NCBI GenBank assembly: GCA_028571685.1
Contig: CM053142.1
Span: 197,524,796 to 197,588,795, forward strand
Length of the DNA: 64,000 nt
Reading direction: 5' to 3'
Origin: Heterohyrax brucei
Lineage: Eukaryota; Chordata; Mammalia; Hyracoidea; Procaviidae
Position numbers and translations under genes: made by a program. Of this stretch, positions 1-12,424 are shown piece by piece. Within the stretch, counting starts at the first letter, position 1; the number at the start of each line of letters is the position of its first letter. A model generated the notes under the pieces. It saw only the letters and a list, made by a program, of their open reading frames with translations. It did no database searches and was not told the DNA's origin.

Positions 1-300
1 CTGTCCTGAGGTACAATGCTGTCAGTGATAGGATAATGTCCATATGCCTACAAGGAAGGCCAGTTAATACAACTATTATTCAGATTTACACACTGTCGTG
101 GTCAGGATTAGGCCAAATTGCCTACTCCTTGTTTGACTCCTGTATCAAGTGGCAGGGCAGGGCCTGTGGTGGCTTCCTGCCCCTCAGCTTTCATCTCTCC
201 ACCTTCCACCACTTAGTGCCTGTCTGCTCACATAGCCAGCAGCTCCTGCTTTCTTCTGGTGTCTGCTTCCTGGACTTGAACTAACAGCTATTGGATTCAT
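1..300. other. no gene seen
   Basis: Mixed-composition sequence with no recognisable exon, RNA gene or clear repeat boundary. An 82-codon open frame here has no domain resemblance. Confidence 0.4.
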
Positions 301-578
301 CAACCCTTACAGCCTGCACTTGAGAGTCCTGTTCTCTGACTTGCCGATCCTGGGTTCACCAGCCTCTGCAGCTTCGTCTCACCTCCAGCTTGGGATCCGC
401 CAACCTACACAACCTGTGGTCTAGAACCCTGGTCTCTGACATGCTGACCTTGGATTCACCAGCTTATGCCAAGACTTGGGATGTTCAGTTTCTGCAATTG
501 TGTGAGCTGTTTCCTTATATATAAACCTTTCCTTGTACATATATGTGTTACTGGTTTTGCTTCCCTAGAAAACCCAGG
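300..578 (+). repeat. LTR-like interspersed repeat, 3' part
   Basis: The text has repeated 'cctggtctctgac..tgctgacc..ttcaccagc' phrases. It ends with 'gtgagctgtttccttatatataaa' style sequence and 'ctggttttgcttccctagaaaaccc', which is the usual 3' end of an old mammalian LTR-type repeat. The family is not resolved. Confidence 0.45.
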
Positions 579-579
579 G

Positions 580-3107
580 TAAGACACACACCAACCACTA
601 AGGCCAAAGATGAGGATGTTGAAGATTTTTACCAGCTTCTGCAGTCTGAAATTGATCAAACTTGCAATCACGATGCATTGATAATTACTGGTGACTGGAA
701 TACAAGAGTTGGAAACCGAGAAGAAGGATCGGTCGTTGGAAAATACAGTCTTGGTGATAGAAATAATCCCGAAGATCACTTGATAAAATTTTCCAAGGCT
801 AACAATTCTCATTGCAAATACCTTTTTTAACCAATACAAGTGGTGACTGTACACGTGGACCTCACCAGATGGAATACACAGGAACCAAATTCACTACCTC
901 TATGAAAAAAGACAATGGAAAAGCTCTGTATCAGCAGTCTGAACAAGACCAGATGCTGACTGTGGCACAGATCACCAATTGCTCATATGCAAATTCAGAA
1001 TGAAACTGAAGAAAATTAGAACAAGTCCACGAGAGCCAAAGTATGATCTTGAGTTTAAAGACTTCTGAGTTTAAAGACCATCTCACAAACAGATTTGATG
1101 TATTTGATCACTAATGACCAAAGGCCAGATGAGTTGTGGAATGACATCAAAGACATTATCCATGAAGCAACCAAGAGGTCATTAAAAAGTCAAGAAAGAC
1201 CAAACTGGATGTCAGAAGAGACTCTAAAACTTGCTCTTGAACGTCAAGCAGCTAATTCAAAAGGACAGAATGGTGAAGTGAAAGGCCTAAATAGAAGATT
1301 TCACAGAGCAGCTCAAGAAGATAAAATAAAGTACTGCAACGACATGTGCAAAGAGCTGGAAGTGGAAAACCAGAAGGGAAGAATACATTCTGCATTTCTC
1401 AAGCTGAAAGAACTGAAGAAAAAATTCAAGCCTCAAGTTGCAATAGTGAAGGATTCTACAGGGAAACTATTAAATGACTCAGAGAGCATCAAAAGAAGAT
1501 GGAAAGAATACACAGAGTCATTATACCAGAAAGAACTGGTTGATGTTCAGCCATTTGAAGAGGTAACATATGGTCAGGAACCAAATGGTACTGAAGGAAG
1601 AAGTCAAAGCTGCTTTGAGGGCACTGGCGAAAAACAAGGGTCCAGGAACTGATGGAATATCAACTGAGATATTTCAACAAACAGATGCAGTAAAGAAAGT
1701 ACTCACACATCTACGCCAAGAAATTTGGAGGCCAGCTACCTGGCCGACTGACTGGAAGAGAACCATATTTATGCCCATTCCAAAGAAAGGTGATCCAACT
1801 GAATGCGAAAATTACCGAACAGTATCATTGATATCACATGCAAATAAAATTCTGCTCAAGATCATTCAAAAATGACTACAACAATATATTGACAAGGAAC
1901 AGCCAGAATTTCAAGGTGGGTTCAGAAGAGGATGTGGAACCAGGGATATCATCACTGATGTCAGATGGATCTTGGCTGAAAGCAAAGAATACCAGAAAGA
2001 CATTTACTTGTGCTTCATTGACTATGCAAAAGCATTCGACTGTGTGAATCATACTAAATTATGGCTAATGTTGCAGAGAATGGGAATTCTGAAACACCAA
2101 ATAGTGCTCTTAAGGCATTTATATATGGATCAAGAGCCAGTCATGCAAACAGAACAAGGGGACACTGCACAGTTTAAGGTCAGGCAAGGCATTGATTCAG
2201 GGTTGTATCCTTTCACCATACCTTTTTAATCTGTATGTCAAGCAAATAATCCCAGAAGCTGAATTATACAAAGAAGAATGAGGTATTGGGATTGGAGGAT
2301 GACTCATTAACAAGCTGTGTTATGCAGACAACACCACTTTACTTGCTGGAAATGAAGAAGATTTGAGGCATTTACTGATGAAGATCAAGGACCACAGCCT
2401 TCAGTATGGATTGCACCTCAACATCAGGAAAACAGAAATCCTCACGACTGGACCAGTAAGCAACATTGTTATAAATGAGGAAAGGATTGAGATTGTCTAA
2501 GATTTCATTTTACTTGGGTCCACAATCAATGCCCTCGGAAGCGGCAGTTAAGAAATCAAAAGATGCATTGCATTGGTAGAATCTGCTGCAGAGGACCTCT
2601 TCAAAGCATTCAAGAGTAAGGATGTCACCTTGAAGACGAAAATACACCTGGCCCAAGCCATGGTATTTTCAGTCTCATCCTATGCATGCAAAAGGTGGAC
2701 CATGAACAAAGAAGACCGAAGATGAACTGATGCCTTTGAATTGTGATGTTGGAGAAGAATGTCAAATGTACCATGGACAGCCAAAAGAATAAATGGATCG
2801 GTTCTGGAAGAAGTCCAGCCAGAGTGCTCCTTGGAAGCAAAGATGGCAAGACTACATCTTACATACTTAGGACATGTTTTCAGGAAAGATCAGTCCCTGA
2901 AGAAGGACATCCTGCTTGGCAGAGTGGAGGGTCAGCGAAAAAGAGGAAGACCTACAAGGAGATGGAGTCACACAGTGGCCACAACAATGCACTTAAGCAT
3001 AAAAATGATTGTGGATATAGCGCAAGATCGGGCAGTGTTTCATTCTGTTGTTCTTAGGGTCACTATGAGTTGGAACCAACTTGACAGTGCCTAACAACAA
3101 CAACAAC
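580..3107 (+). mobile_element. RTE/BovB-like LINE, near complete, broken
   Basis: Sense-strand RTE retrotransposon running from inside the endonuclease domain to the 3' end. It ends with the family's 3' tail (gtcactatgagttggaacc) and an (AAC)n run at 3093-3107, the simple-repeat tail typical of RTE elements. The extreme 5' end is missing. Immediately downstream is an inverted fragment of the same family. Confidence 0.93.
588..3090 (+). pseudogene. RTE endonuclease-reverse transcriptase, inactivated
   Basis: Relic of the single RTE polyprotein (apurinic-type endonuclease plus reverse transcriptase) that makes the cDNA and integrates it by target-primed reverse transcription. Visible in order: the endonuclease block with a GDWNTR motif near 692; a linker helix region 1100-1560; the RT finger block 'KNKGPGTDGISTEIFQQ' near 1632; 'WKRTIFMPIPKKGDPTE' near 1755; the first catalytic block 'LCFIDYAKAFDCVNH' near 2010; the second catalytic block reading YADNTT (normal YADDTT) near 2320; and the C-terminal region with RRxGRP-like residues near 2945. 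Frameshifts and stops break it into at least six pieces, and the second catalytic Asp pair is altered to DN. It cannot be active. No host function is suggested. Confidence 0.9.
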
Positions 3108-3322
3108 ATCATGATGTTGCTTATTGGTCACGTTGTGAAGATTTTTGTTTTCTTTAAGTAGAGGTGTAATCCACTGAAGGCAACAGTCTTCGATGTTTGT
3201 CAGTACGTACTTCAAGTCCTCTTCACATTTCTGCAAACAAGTGTGTCATCTGCATAACACGGATTGTTAATGATTCTTTCTCCAAGCTGGCTGTCAAGTT
3301 CTTCTTCATACAGTATTAAAAG
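3108..3322 (-). mobile_element. RTE fragment, inverted
   Basis: Read on the minus strand this encodes the RT stretch around 'NNPCYADDTLVC', the same region as 2260-2480 of the upstream sense copy. It abuts the sense copy's (AAC)n tail. It is either a separate truncated insertion or part of a rearranged pair. Confidence 0.75.
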
Positions 3323-3971
3323 AAAAAAAAAAGGATTCCGTTACAAGATGGAGGAGTACACAGACGTCTCCTCATCTCCCTCTGAGAACTAAGGCCTGGG
3401 TGATATGTTTTATGGAGCATTGAATACCTGAGAAGCCTTGGGACCTAACATATTTCACTGGGCAACAATATCAAACTAAGCTTCTCCTCTCTAAAACAAT
3501 CCAGCAACTGTTTAACCTCTGCTTCTACTACTACATTGTAACAGAGGACTGCAGCTTCTGCAAACAGCCAGTAACAGTAACATACCTTTCATTATAAGTG
3601 GGCAGGTGATGTCTGCTGTTCCCCACTACCTATTCAGGCCAGCCTGTTGGACAGCTTCCAGCTCCCAATTCAGCACCTGGACAGCTCCCTGCATAGAAGT
3701 GCAGTTTACTTTTACTTTTAAGGTTTACTTTTTTAAGGCTGAGAGGCTTATATTTTCTCTCTGGAAATCTCTCTATTGAAAAACCACTTACATTTTAAGA
3801 TTGACTGACAACCCCCAGTTTCTCCATAAACAGAGAAGCCTCTTTGCTACTCAATAAGCAAAGTCTTCCACCCTTGAGAATCCACCTGGGGCAAATCACT
3901 ACAGTATTATAGTCAGCTGGTGGCCAACAATTCTCTTAGATCCATTAGCAGAGAAATCAAATAACATCTAG

Positions 3972-4909
3972 ATGGCACGCAGGCAACAGACTATAATTAG
4001 TCATTTAAAGAAACAGCCTTCAAACGCTCCAGAAAATTTCCTAAATAAAGATTCAAAAAATTTCCCAGATGAAGAAGCCTTTCTGAATCTAACAGAGATT
4101 GAATACAAAAAAATTATATATAAAACCCTCCTAGAAATTAAACAACATGCAATAGAACAAAATGAAAAATTTGGTAAACTATTTGATATTCTAGAACATC
4201 AACAATCTGTAATACATCATATTAATAACAAAATTACAGAATTGGATAATTCTATCCAAAGCCAAAACAGTAGGATGAACAGATGGAAGTTAGAATCAGT
4301 GACCTAGAAGACAAAGTAACTAATGCCAATATTTATGAGGTAAAGTCAGAGAAAAGAAATAAGAAAAATGAAGAGACATTAAGAAACATATGGAACTCCA
4401 TGAAGAGGAATAATTTATATTTAACTGGAATTCCTGAACAAAGGAGGATTAATGACAACATAGAGAGTATTGCTGTAGGGATGTTGACAGAAAACTTTCC
4501 TGAGATTACGAACAAAGCAAATATAGATATCCAAGACGTTTATCAAACACCACAAAAGTTAGATCCAAAAAGAAGAACACCAAGGCGTATTATAATTAAA
4601 CTTAATAAACTAAAACACAAAGAGATGCTTCTGAAGACAGCAAGGCTCAAATCAAAACTAACATTCCAAGGGAAGTCCTGTGTACTTTCGTTTGACTTTT
4701 CTGCTGAAACAATGCTGGCCAGAAAACAACGGACAGACACATTCAAAGTCCTGAATGAGAAAAACTTCCATCCCAGAATAATCTATCCTGATAAATTGTC
4801 TATCAGATATAATGGTGAAATTAAGACTTTTGAAAATAAAGAGAAATTTAAGGACTTCATAAAAACTAAACCCAAATTACATGAAATATTGAAAGAAGCT
4901 CTTCCCTAA
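3972..4909 (+). pseudogene. L1 ORF1 protein, one frameshift
   Basis: L1 ORF1p is the trimeric RNA-binding chaperone that coats L1 RNA. The first part (3972-4307) carries an acidic N-terminus and a heptad-rich coiled coil (KLFDILEHQQSVIHHI region). The second part (4283-4909) holds the RRM (NLYLTGIPE near 4418) and the C-terminal domain (RRIIIKLNK, LSFDFSAET, RPKLHEILKEALP-like end). The two parts are in different frames and join near 4275-4305, so a single small indel breaks an otherwise nearly full ORF1 of about 310 codons. The ATG at 3972 gives the expected start. Confidence 0.9.
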
Positions 4910-5336
4910 ATATGTTTTAGGTGATAATGTAAGGCACTTTATCCAAATTTCTAATCAGCTAAAGAAGGCACAAAACTTCATCAAATCAAGCCAAAAACTA
5001 CAATATTATAATAAGTGAATCCATGGTCATGTCATGACAACTATAATATCACATTAAAAGAGGGATACACTACAATAGTTACAGTTGTTTTTTGATGCAG
5101 CGACAGTTTCTGACATCTAAAATAATTAAAGTTGATTTCAATAATTATACATTAAGGGGGATTAGGTATGTAACCATAGAACTGATTAACAATAAACCAT
5201 TTGAAATGAAAAATCACAATACAAGAGTCTCAATAAAAATAAAATCAAAACTCATACCATCCATAAAGAAGACTGTCCCAGGATAGATTAATAAGAACAA
5301 CAGAGAAAACACCAACATGAAAATAAACATATTGCA

Positions 5337-8300
5337 ATGACATCACTAAACATGTACGTATCAATACTTGACGGCACTTGGCACTTGGCTTGGCTAATCA
5401 CATTGAGTGTAAATGGACTGAACGCTCCAGTAAAGAGACAGCAAGTGATATCGTGGATCAAAAGACATGACCCATCTATATGTTGCTTACAAGAAACACA
5501 TCTTAGACTTAAGTATAAGAACAAGTTGAAAATTAAAAGTTGGAATAATATGTATCAAGCTAATAATACATGAAAAAGAGCAGGTGTGGCAATATTAATC
5601 TCAGATCAAATTGATTTTAATGTAAAGTCCACTATTATGGACACGGATGGTCACTATTTATTGCTGAAAGGTTCAATACTCAAGCAAGACTTAACAATAT
5701 TAACTACTTATGCACCCAATACCAAAGCATCTAAATACATTGAACAAATACTGACAACATTGAAAAATGAGATTGATCATTCCACAATAATAGTTGGGGA
5801 CTTTAACACTCCCCTTTCAGTTAAGGATAGATCATCCAGAAAAAAGCTCAGTAAAGATACAGAAGATCTTATTACAGCAATCAACCAACTTGACCTTATT
5901 GACATATACAGATCTTTTCATCCATCAACAGATAAATATACCTTCTTCTCCAAAGCACATGGAACATTCTCCAGGTTAGGTCATAAAACAATTCTCCATG
6001 AAATCCAAAACATTGATTTATTGCAAAGTACCTTCTTGAACCACAGAGCTATAAAAGTTGAAATCAATAACAGAAAAGTCATAGGTAAAAATTCCAACTT
6101 GTGGAAATTGAACAACACTTTACTCATAAAGCCTTGGGTTATAAAATAAATTAAAGACACATTAAAGGAATTTATGGATTCAAATGAGAATGAAAATACA
6201 TCCTACCAGAATTTATGGGATACAGCAAAAGCAGTGCTCAGAGGTCAGTTTATCTCTATAAATGCACACTTCCAGAAAGAAGAAAGAACACAAATTAAAG
6301 AATTAACCTCACAGCTTGAACAAGTAGAAAGAGAGCAACAAAGAAACCCCTCAGGCACCAGAAGAAAACAGATTATAAAAATTAGAGCAGAACTAAATGA
6401 ATTAGAGAATAGAAAAACAATTGAAAAAATTAACAAAACTGAAAGTTGGTTCTTCGAAAAGATCAACAAAATTGATAAACCATTGGCTAAACTTACAAAA
6501 GAAAAACAACAGAAGATACAAATAACCTGATTAAGAAATGAGTTGGGAGATATTACAACAGACCCATCTGAAATAAAATATATCATAACAGAATACTATG
6601 AAAAGCTATACTCTGACAGGTTTGAAAACCTGGGGGAAATGGACAAATTTCTAGATTCATATGACTCACCAGGAGAAATAGATCAACTTAATAAATCTAT
6701 CACAAAGGAAGAGATTGAGGAAGTCATCAAAAATCTACCAACCAAAAAAAGTCCTGGCCCAGACAGCTTCACCGGAGAATTCTACCAAACTTTTAAAGAA
6801 GAATTAACTACAATACTAATGAGGCTATTTCACACCATAGAAAGAGATGAAATACTTCCAAATTCCTTCTATGAAGCCAGCATAACCCTGATACCAAAAC
6901 CAGGGAAAGATCCCACAAAAAAAGAAAATTACAGACCAATATCACCGATGACTCTAGATGCAAAAATCTTCAACAAAATTCTAGCCAATAGAATTCAACA
7001 GCGTATAAAAACAATCATTCATCATGATCAAGTTGGTTTCATTCCAGAGATGCAAGGCTGATTCAACATCAGAAAAACAATTAATGTAATCAACCATATT
7101 AATAACACAAAAGATAAAAATCACCTGATTTTGTCAATTGATGCAGAAAAGGCATTTGACAGAGTTCAACATCCATTCATGCTTAAAACTCTCAGAAAAA
7201 TAGAAATAAAAGGGAAATTCCTCAATATAATCAATAGCATCTATGCAAAGCCAACTGCTTTCATCATCCTGAATGGTGAAAGACTGAAAGAATTTCCTTT
7301 GAGAAAGGGAACTAGAAGTTCTAGCCAGAGCAATTAGACAAGACAAAGAAATAAAAGGCGTCTGTATTGGCACTGATGAAGTAAAGATTTCCCTCTTTGC
7401 AGATGATATGATTGTTTATACAGAGAATCCAAAGAAATCCGTAAGTAAACTATCAGAGCTAACAGAAGAATTCAGCAAAGTATCAGGATACAAGATAAAC
7501 ATAACTAAATCAGTGGGATTCCTTTATACCAACAGTGAAATTATTAAAGAAGAAATCACTAAGTCAATTCCATTTACTATAGCCCCCAAGGAGATAAAAT
7601 ACCTAGGAATGAATCTAACCAGAGAAATAAGACATCTTTACAGAGAAAGCTACAAGACATTGCTACAAGAAACTAGGAGGGACTTACATAAGTGGAATAA
7701 TCTGGCCTGCTCATGCATAGGAAGACTCAACATTGTGAAAATGTCTATTTTGCCCAAATCACTCTACTTATGTCACGCAATCCCAATACAAATTCCAACT
7801 ACATTTTTTAATGAGATGGAGAAACAAATTATCAGCTTTATTTGGAAAGGGAAGAAACCCCAAATAAGTAAAGCACTACTGAAAAAGAAGAACATTCTGG
7901 GAGGCCTCTCACTACTTCACTTTAAAACCTACTACACTGCCACAGTAGTCAAAACAGCCTGATACTGGTACAAAAAGAGACATATAGACCAATGGAACAA
8001 AGTAGAGACTTCAGAAATGCCATCATCCTCTTATTAACAGCTGATATTTGACAAAGGTCCTAAGATTTTGAACTGGGCTAAGAACAGTCTCTTTAACAAA
8101 TGGTGCTGGCATAATTGGATATCTGTCTGCAAAAAACTGAAACAAGGCCCATATCTCACACCTTATACAAAAATCAACTCAAATTCAATGAAAGACCTGA
8201 ATATAAAAGCTACAACTGTAAAGCTCATCTAAGATAAGATAGCGTCACAATGGACATTTTAATATGCAATACAGACAGACTTCAAAATCTGACAAACAAA

Positions 8301-9070
8301 ACACATTCATCAGAAGAGAAAATAGATAAATGGGAATTAATAAAAATCAAACACTTCTGCTCATCCAAAGCCTTCATCAAAAGAATTAAAAGACTACCTA
8401 CAGAATGGGAAAAAATATTTGGCAACTCTATGTCAGACCGATGGCTGATCTCCATAATCTATAAGGTTCTACAAAATATCAGTAAGAAAGAGACAAATCA
8501 TCCAATTAAGCAATGGGCAAAGGAGATGGACAGACACTTCTCTAAAGAGGAGATCCAGGCAGTCAAAAAAAACATGCAGACATGTTCACAATCATTAATT
8601 ATTAAAGAAATTCAAATCAAAATGAAAATGAGATACCACCTCACCCCAACAAGATTGGCCATGATCCATAAAACATAAAACAATAAATGTTGGAGAGGCT
8701 GTGGAGAGATTGGAACTCTCCTTCACTGTTGGTGGGATTGCAGAATGGTGCAACCTCTTTGGAAAGCAATTTGGCTTTACCTTAAAATAATGGATATTGA
8801 TATACCATTTGACCCAGTTATACCTCTGCTTGGAATATATCCTACAAAATGAAGGCCATTCACACCGAGTGCTACACGCACACGAATGTTCATTGCAGCA
8901 CAGTCCACGATAGCAAAACGTTAGATGCCCAACAACAGAAGAATGGATGGGTAAACTTTGGTATATATACTCAATGGAGTACTATACACTGATAAAGAAC
9001 AATGATGATAGCAGGAAACATCTCTCAATTTTGTCTCAACTGGAGGACATTATATTGAGTGAAACTAGTC
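5337..9070 (+). pseudogene. L1 ORF2 protein, multiply disrupted
   Basis: L1 ORF2p supplies the endonuclease and reverse transcriptase. The endonuclease runs from 'LSVNGLNAPVKR' near 5404 through 'CCLQETHL' and 'IVGDFNTP' near 5793. RT blocks include '[14 protein letters not shown]' near 6749, '[13 protein letters not shown]' near 7133 and 'LFADDMIVYTENP' near 7395. The C-terminal region with 'GLSLLHFKTYY' and the cysteine-containing '[16 protein letters not shown]' lies at 7900-8760. Breaks: a stop after 'YQANNT' near 5572, stops near 6147, 6528 and 7060, a short deletion near 7312 removing the QGCPLSP-type block, and several later stops. About 26 bp resembling a SINE tail interrupts the start of the endonuclease (5369-5395). 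Confidence 0.9.
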
Positions 9071-9162
9071 AGCAACAGAAGGACAATTATTATATGAGCT
9101 GCCTACGATAAAAACTTAAAAGCGTACTCATACATAATAGAAAAGACTCTTTGACGGCTACA

Positions 9163-9200
9163 AGGGTGGGGAAGGTGGGAGGGCGGGAAGGCAAGGGGTG
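9163..9200 (+). other. L1 3'-UTR G-rich tract (possible G-quadruplex)
   Basis: The run 'gggtggggaaggtgggaggg' followed by 'cgggaaggcaagggg' has more than four closely spaced G-runs, the usual polypurine signature of L1 3' UTRs. Confidence 0.7.
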
Positions 9201-9412
9201 AGAGTTTAGATTAGATAATTGTTAGAAATTTGGTAGGGCGAAATTGGTGACAATTTATATTAGTAAGAAGATCAATATTAATGGGACTTCGACACAACTT
9301 GTGTACTCCTCCTCTCTTAACTCAATATTGTAAGCACAGAGTATGTACACTTTCATTTTTTTATTTAATAAAAAAATAATAATAATTAAGAAGAATGCTA
9401 AAAAAAAAAACA

Positions 9413-9583
9413 AACAAACTAAACCCATTGCCGTGAAGTAGGTGATTCGAAATCATGGTGACCCTGTGGGACAGAGCAGAACTTCCCCATGGAGTTTCCA
9501 AAGAGTGCTGGTGGATTTGAACTGCTGACCTCGTGATTAGCAGCCATAGTACCTACCTGCTACGTTACCAGGGTTTTCTCATA
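9413..9583 (-). mobile_element. AfroSINE-type SINE
   Basis: Antisense copy of the clade's common SINE. It reads 'accctgtgggacagagcaga', 'gtggatttgaactgctgacc' (complement of the B box) and 'taccagggttttc' (complement of the 5' end). It lies directly on the L1 A-tail. Confidence 0.85.
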
Positions 9584-9584
9584 T

Positions 9585-10092
9585 AGTCCAGCTTCTCAGA
9601 CTATTTGCTCAGCATATAGACTGAATAAGTATGGAGAAAGAATGCAACTGAGATGTTCATTTTTCCTAATTTTAAACCACTCAATATCTCCTCGTTCTTT
9701 TCAAATACTGTCTCTTCATCTATATGCAGGTTCCTCATGAGCACAGTAAAGTGTTTAGGAATTCCCATTCCTAGTAATGTTATCCATGACTTGTTATGAT
9801 CCACGTAGTGAAATGTCTTTACATAAACAATAAAACAGAGGTAAACATCTTTCTGGTATTCTTTGCTTTCAGCCAAGATCCATCTGACATCAGCAACGAC
9901 ATACTGGCTGCATGTCCTCTTCTGAATCCAGCTGGAATTTCTGGCAGTTCCCTGTAGATACATTGCTTCAATCATTTCTTATTTATCTTGAGCTAATTTC
10001 ACTTGTATGTGAATATTGTTTGGATCTGTGGATCACTTTTCTTTGAAATGGGCAGATACATAGATCTCTTCCAGGTAGTTGGCCAAGTAGCT
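9585..10092 (-). mobile_element. RTE fragment
   Basis: Minus-strand translation gives 'RWILAESKEYQKDVYLCFIV' (9601-9975), matching the RT block at about 1960-2030 of the first RTE. The stretch 9976-10092 continues into the preceding 'WPTTWKRS' block with indels. The catalytic Asp of 'FIDYAKAFD' is altered to FIVYVKTFH. Confidence 0.85.
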
Positions 10093-10429
10093 CACTTGTC
10101 AAATGAACAATACAAATAACAAGTAAGGAAGCATGACTGCATATAGTATTTACATTAAAATGATAATAGAGTAGCATCATGTGACTATATTAACATGCAG
10201 ATAAACTCAAATAATTTTAAAATATATAACTTACAAAACTAGACTCAAAAATGAATAGTGAAACTTTCAACTTCTAGTAATGGTGAAGTAGACTGGTAGA
10301 TTAGTCCTCCTGGGCCAACATTTATGAAATATGGAAAAATATTTTTTTAAATAGATAATTTGAAAGAACTATTATTTGCTGAAAGAACTGTTATTTGCCA
10401 GAAGAACTATTATTTGCCGAAAGAACAAA
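10093..10429. other. no gene seen
   Basis: AT-rich sequence. It contains a local triplication of a 'gaaagaactattatttgcc'-like unit at 10362-10425. No gene or defined repeat family. Confidence 0.4.
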
Positions 10430-10742
10430 CAGTTCTCTCTTGGGAGAAGTACAACCAGTGCAGAATGCTCCTTAGAAGCAAGGATGGCAATACCAGGTCT
10501 CCTGCTTTAGACTTGTTACCAGGAGAGGTCAGTCCCAGGAGAAGAGTATCATGCTTGGTACAGTAGAGGGTCAGCCGAAAGGAGAAAGGCTGTCACCTAG
10601 ACGGACTGAACAGTGGCTGCAACACTCAGCTGCAGCATACCGAAGACGGGGAGGCTAGCGCAGGACCGGCAGGGTTTGGACCTGCTGTACACAGGGCTGC
10701 TATAGGTCAGAACCAACTCATGCAGACCTAACAGCAACAACT
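10430..10742 (+). mobile_element. RTE 3' fragment
   Basis: Diverged copy of the RTE 3' end: 'cttagaagcaaggatggc', 'gtagagggtcagccgaaa', 'gcgcaggaccggcagg', 'ctataggtcagaaccaactc' and '(acaac)n'. Heavily truncated at the 5' side. Confidence 0.85.
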
Positions 10743-11074
10743 ATTAGGAAAGAGGCAATAAATAGGCAGAGACTGAAGGAGAATCTATTCTTGAAGGAGA
10801 AGAGCTTCCAAGAGAGAGATTTGAAGGCTTGTGGCTTTTACCCTAGGGCATTTTCCATCTGTGCATGACCTGGGGCAGCCAAGTTCCATAGAGTACTGGC
10901 TTAAGGTGTCAGGAGACAGTCTGGGGCTGCTGGAGCAGTCAGCCACAAAGCAGGTCCTGAATGGAGATCTTGAAAAACGGGAACTGAAAAGGAGTAAACC
11001 TGAAAATCTGAGGGAGGGAAGAAATGAATATAAACTTCGGCTGGCACCAACTAGTGGCATTAACTGAAGTCATG
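10743..11074. other. no gene seen
   Basis: An open frame of 78 codons on the plus strand and an overlapping antisense one have no recognisable domain. No exon-like signals are evident. Confidence 0.35.
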
Positions 11075-11190
11075 TCGTTGTTAGGTGCTGTGGAGTCAAT
11101 TCTAACCCTATCAAATAGGGTGCAACTTCCCCATAGGATTTCCTAGGCTGTGATCTTTACAAGAGTAGATCGTCAGGTCTTCGAATCACC
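11075..11190 (-). mobile_element. SINE, diverged
   Basis: Begins 'gttgttaggtgctgtggagtcaatt', the complement of the shared RTE/SINE 3' tail, and continues to 'cttcgaatcaccagcc', which resembles the complement of the B box. Confidence 0.65.
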
Positions 11191-11344
11191 AGCCAGCCTT
11201 TGAGCCAGCAGCCAGCTTCACCACCGCACAGCCAGAGCTCCTCAACTGAAGTTAACTGCCTGCTGAAATGGAAGCCAGTCTTCGGGGAGTACTTCAGTGG
11301 GAAAAGAAAGCGTCTTCAGAAAATACCGCTGAAATACCTGGCTA

Positions 11345-12424
11345 TCCATACAGAAAAAAAAAAAAATAAGTATCCATCATTACCTCACACCATACATAAA
11401 GACTAATTTGAAATGGATCACAGACTTAAACATGAAAGCAAAAGCTATCAAGCTTTCACATAAAAAGAGGAGAATACCACTATGACCTAGGCATAAGCTA
11501 AGATTTCTTACAGACTACAGAAAGCAAGAACCATGAAAGAATATACTGATAAATTAGATTTCATCTCCGTGAAAAACTTCTGCCTATTGAAAGACACTGT
11601 AAATAAAATGAATAGGCAAACAGAGGAAAGAGAAAATATTTGTAACTTATATGTCTGACAAAAAATATCTATCTGGTTCTCAACTCTCAGTAATAAAATG
11701 ACTATCAACTCAACAAAATTGGACAAAATACTTAAACTGGACATTACACACAGGAAGATGAATAATGGCCAATGGCCACTTGAAAAAGTTCTCTAGGTCA
11801 CTGATCACCAGATAAATAAAAATTAAAATCACATATCAGTTGCCAGGAGGTAAATTTCAGCTCATGGAGACCGCGTTACCAGCCAAGGGCTTAACCATTT
11901 GTAGTACCCAGGGACTGCTATACACACACAGAATGGCTAGATATAAGAGATATAAGAAGACTGAAACCAGCAAATAGTGTCGAGAATTTGGAGGGACTGG
12001 AATTCTCATACACACTGATAAGGAAGGTAAAATGCTGCACCCACAAAGGAAAAATTTTTGTAAGTTTCTTACACAACATTAAGTATACACCTACTATTTG
12101 ACTGATGAAAATCAAAGACCACAGTAATTCTGCTGCTAGGTATATATCTAACAAAATCCGTGTCCACAGAAAGACTTGCCCACAAAGTTCAGTGCTGCTC
12201 TAGTCATGCTATCTAAAAACTGATTTAATGACACAAACGTCCATCTACAAGAAAGTGGATGAAAATGCAATTAAAACCTCAAAGTATGAAACGTTGACAA
12301 CGGTGTGCATCAACCACACTGAAACTATTTCTATACCAGTGGAAAAACATAAATTAAGACCATCAGTTTGGGAAATAACTTGTCATTGTCAAATAAGGTG
12401 AATTCATCATGACTACATTTGCAA
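11345..12424 (+). mobile_element. old L1, 3' half, first part
   Basis: Degenerate L1 ORF2 3' end without long open frames. It shows phrases such as 'gataaattagatttcatc', 'aacttctgcctattgaaaga' and 'attctgctgctaggtatata'. An RTE insertion interrupts it at about 12425 and the L1 tail resumes at 13507. Confidence 0.75.
11837..11923 (-). mobile_element. SINE remnant inside old L1
   Basis: An 87-bp interruption of the L1 includes 'ctcatggagaccgcg' and 'cttaaccatttgtagtaccc', resembling a shrunken antisense SINE. Weak. Confidence 0.4.

Larger units (their letters stand above)
3333..9412 (+). mobile_element. L1 LINE, full length, broken
   Basis: About 6.1 kb L1. It has a 5' UTR from about 3333 (starting near 'aagatggaggag'), ORF1 at 3972-4909, an inter-ORF spacer, ORF2 from about 5337 to about 9070, and a 3' UTR with a G-rich polypurine tract at 9163-9200. 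An A-rich tail lies at 9357-9412. A purine-rich stretch precedes the 5' end, but no clear target duplication could be read. Frameshifts and stops in both ORFs make it inactive. Confidence 0.92.
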
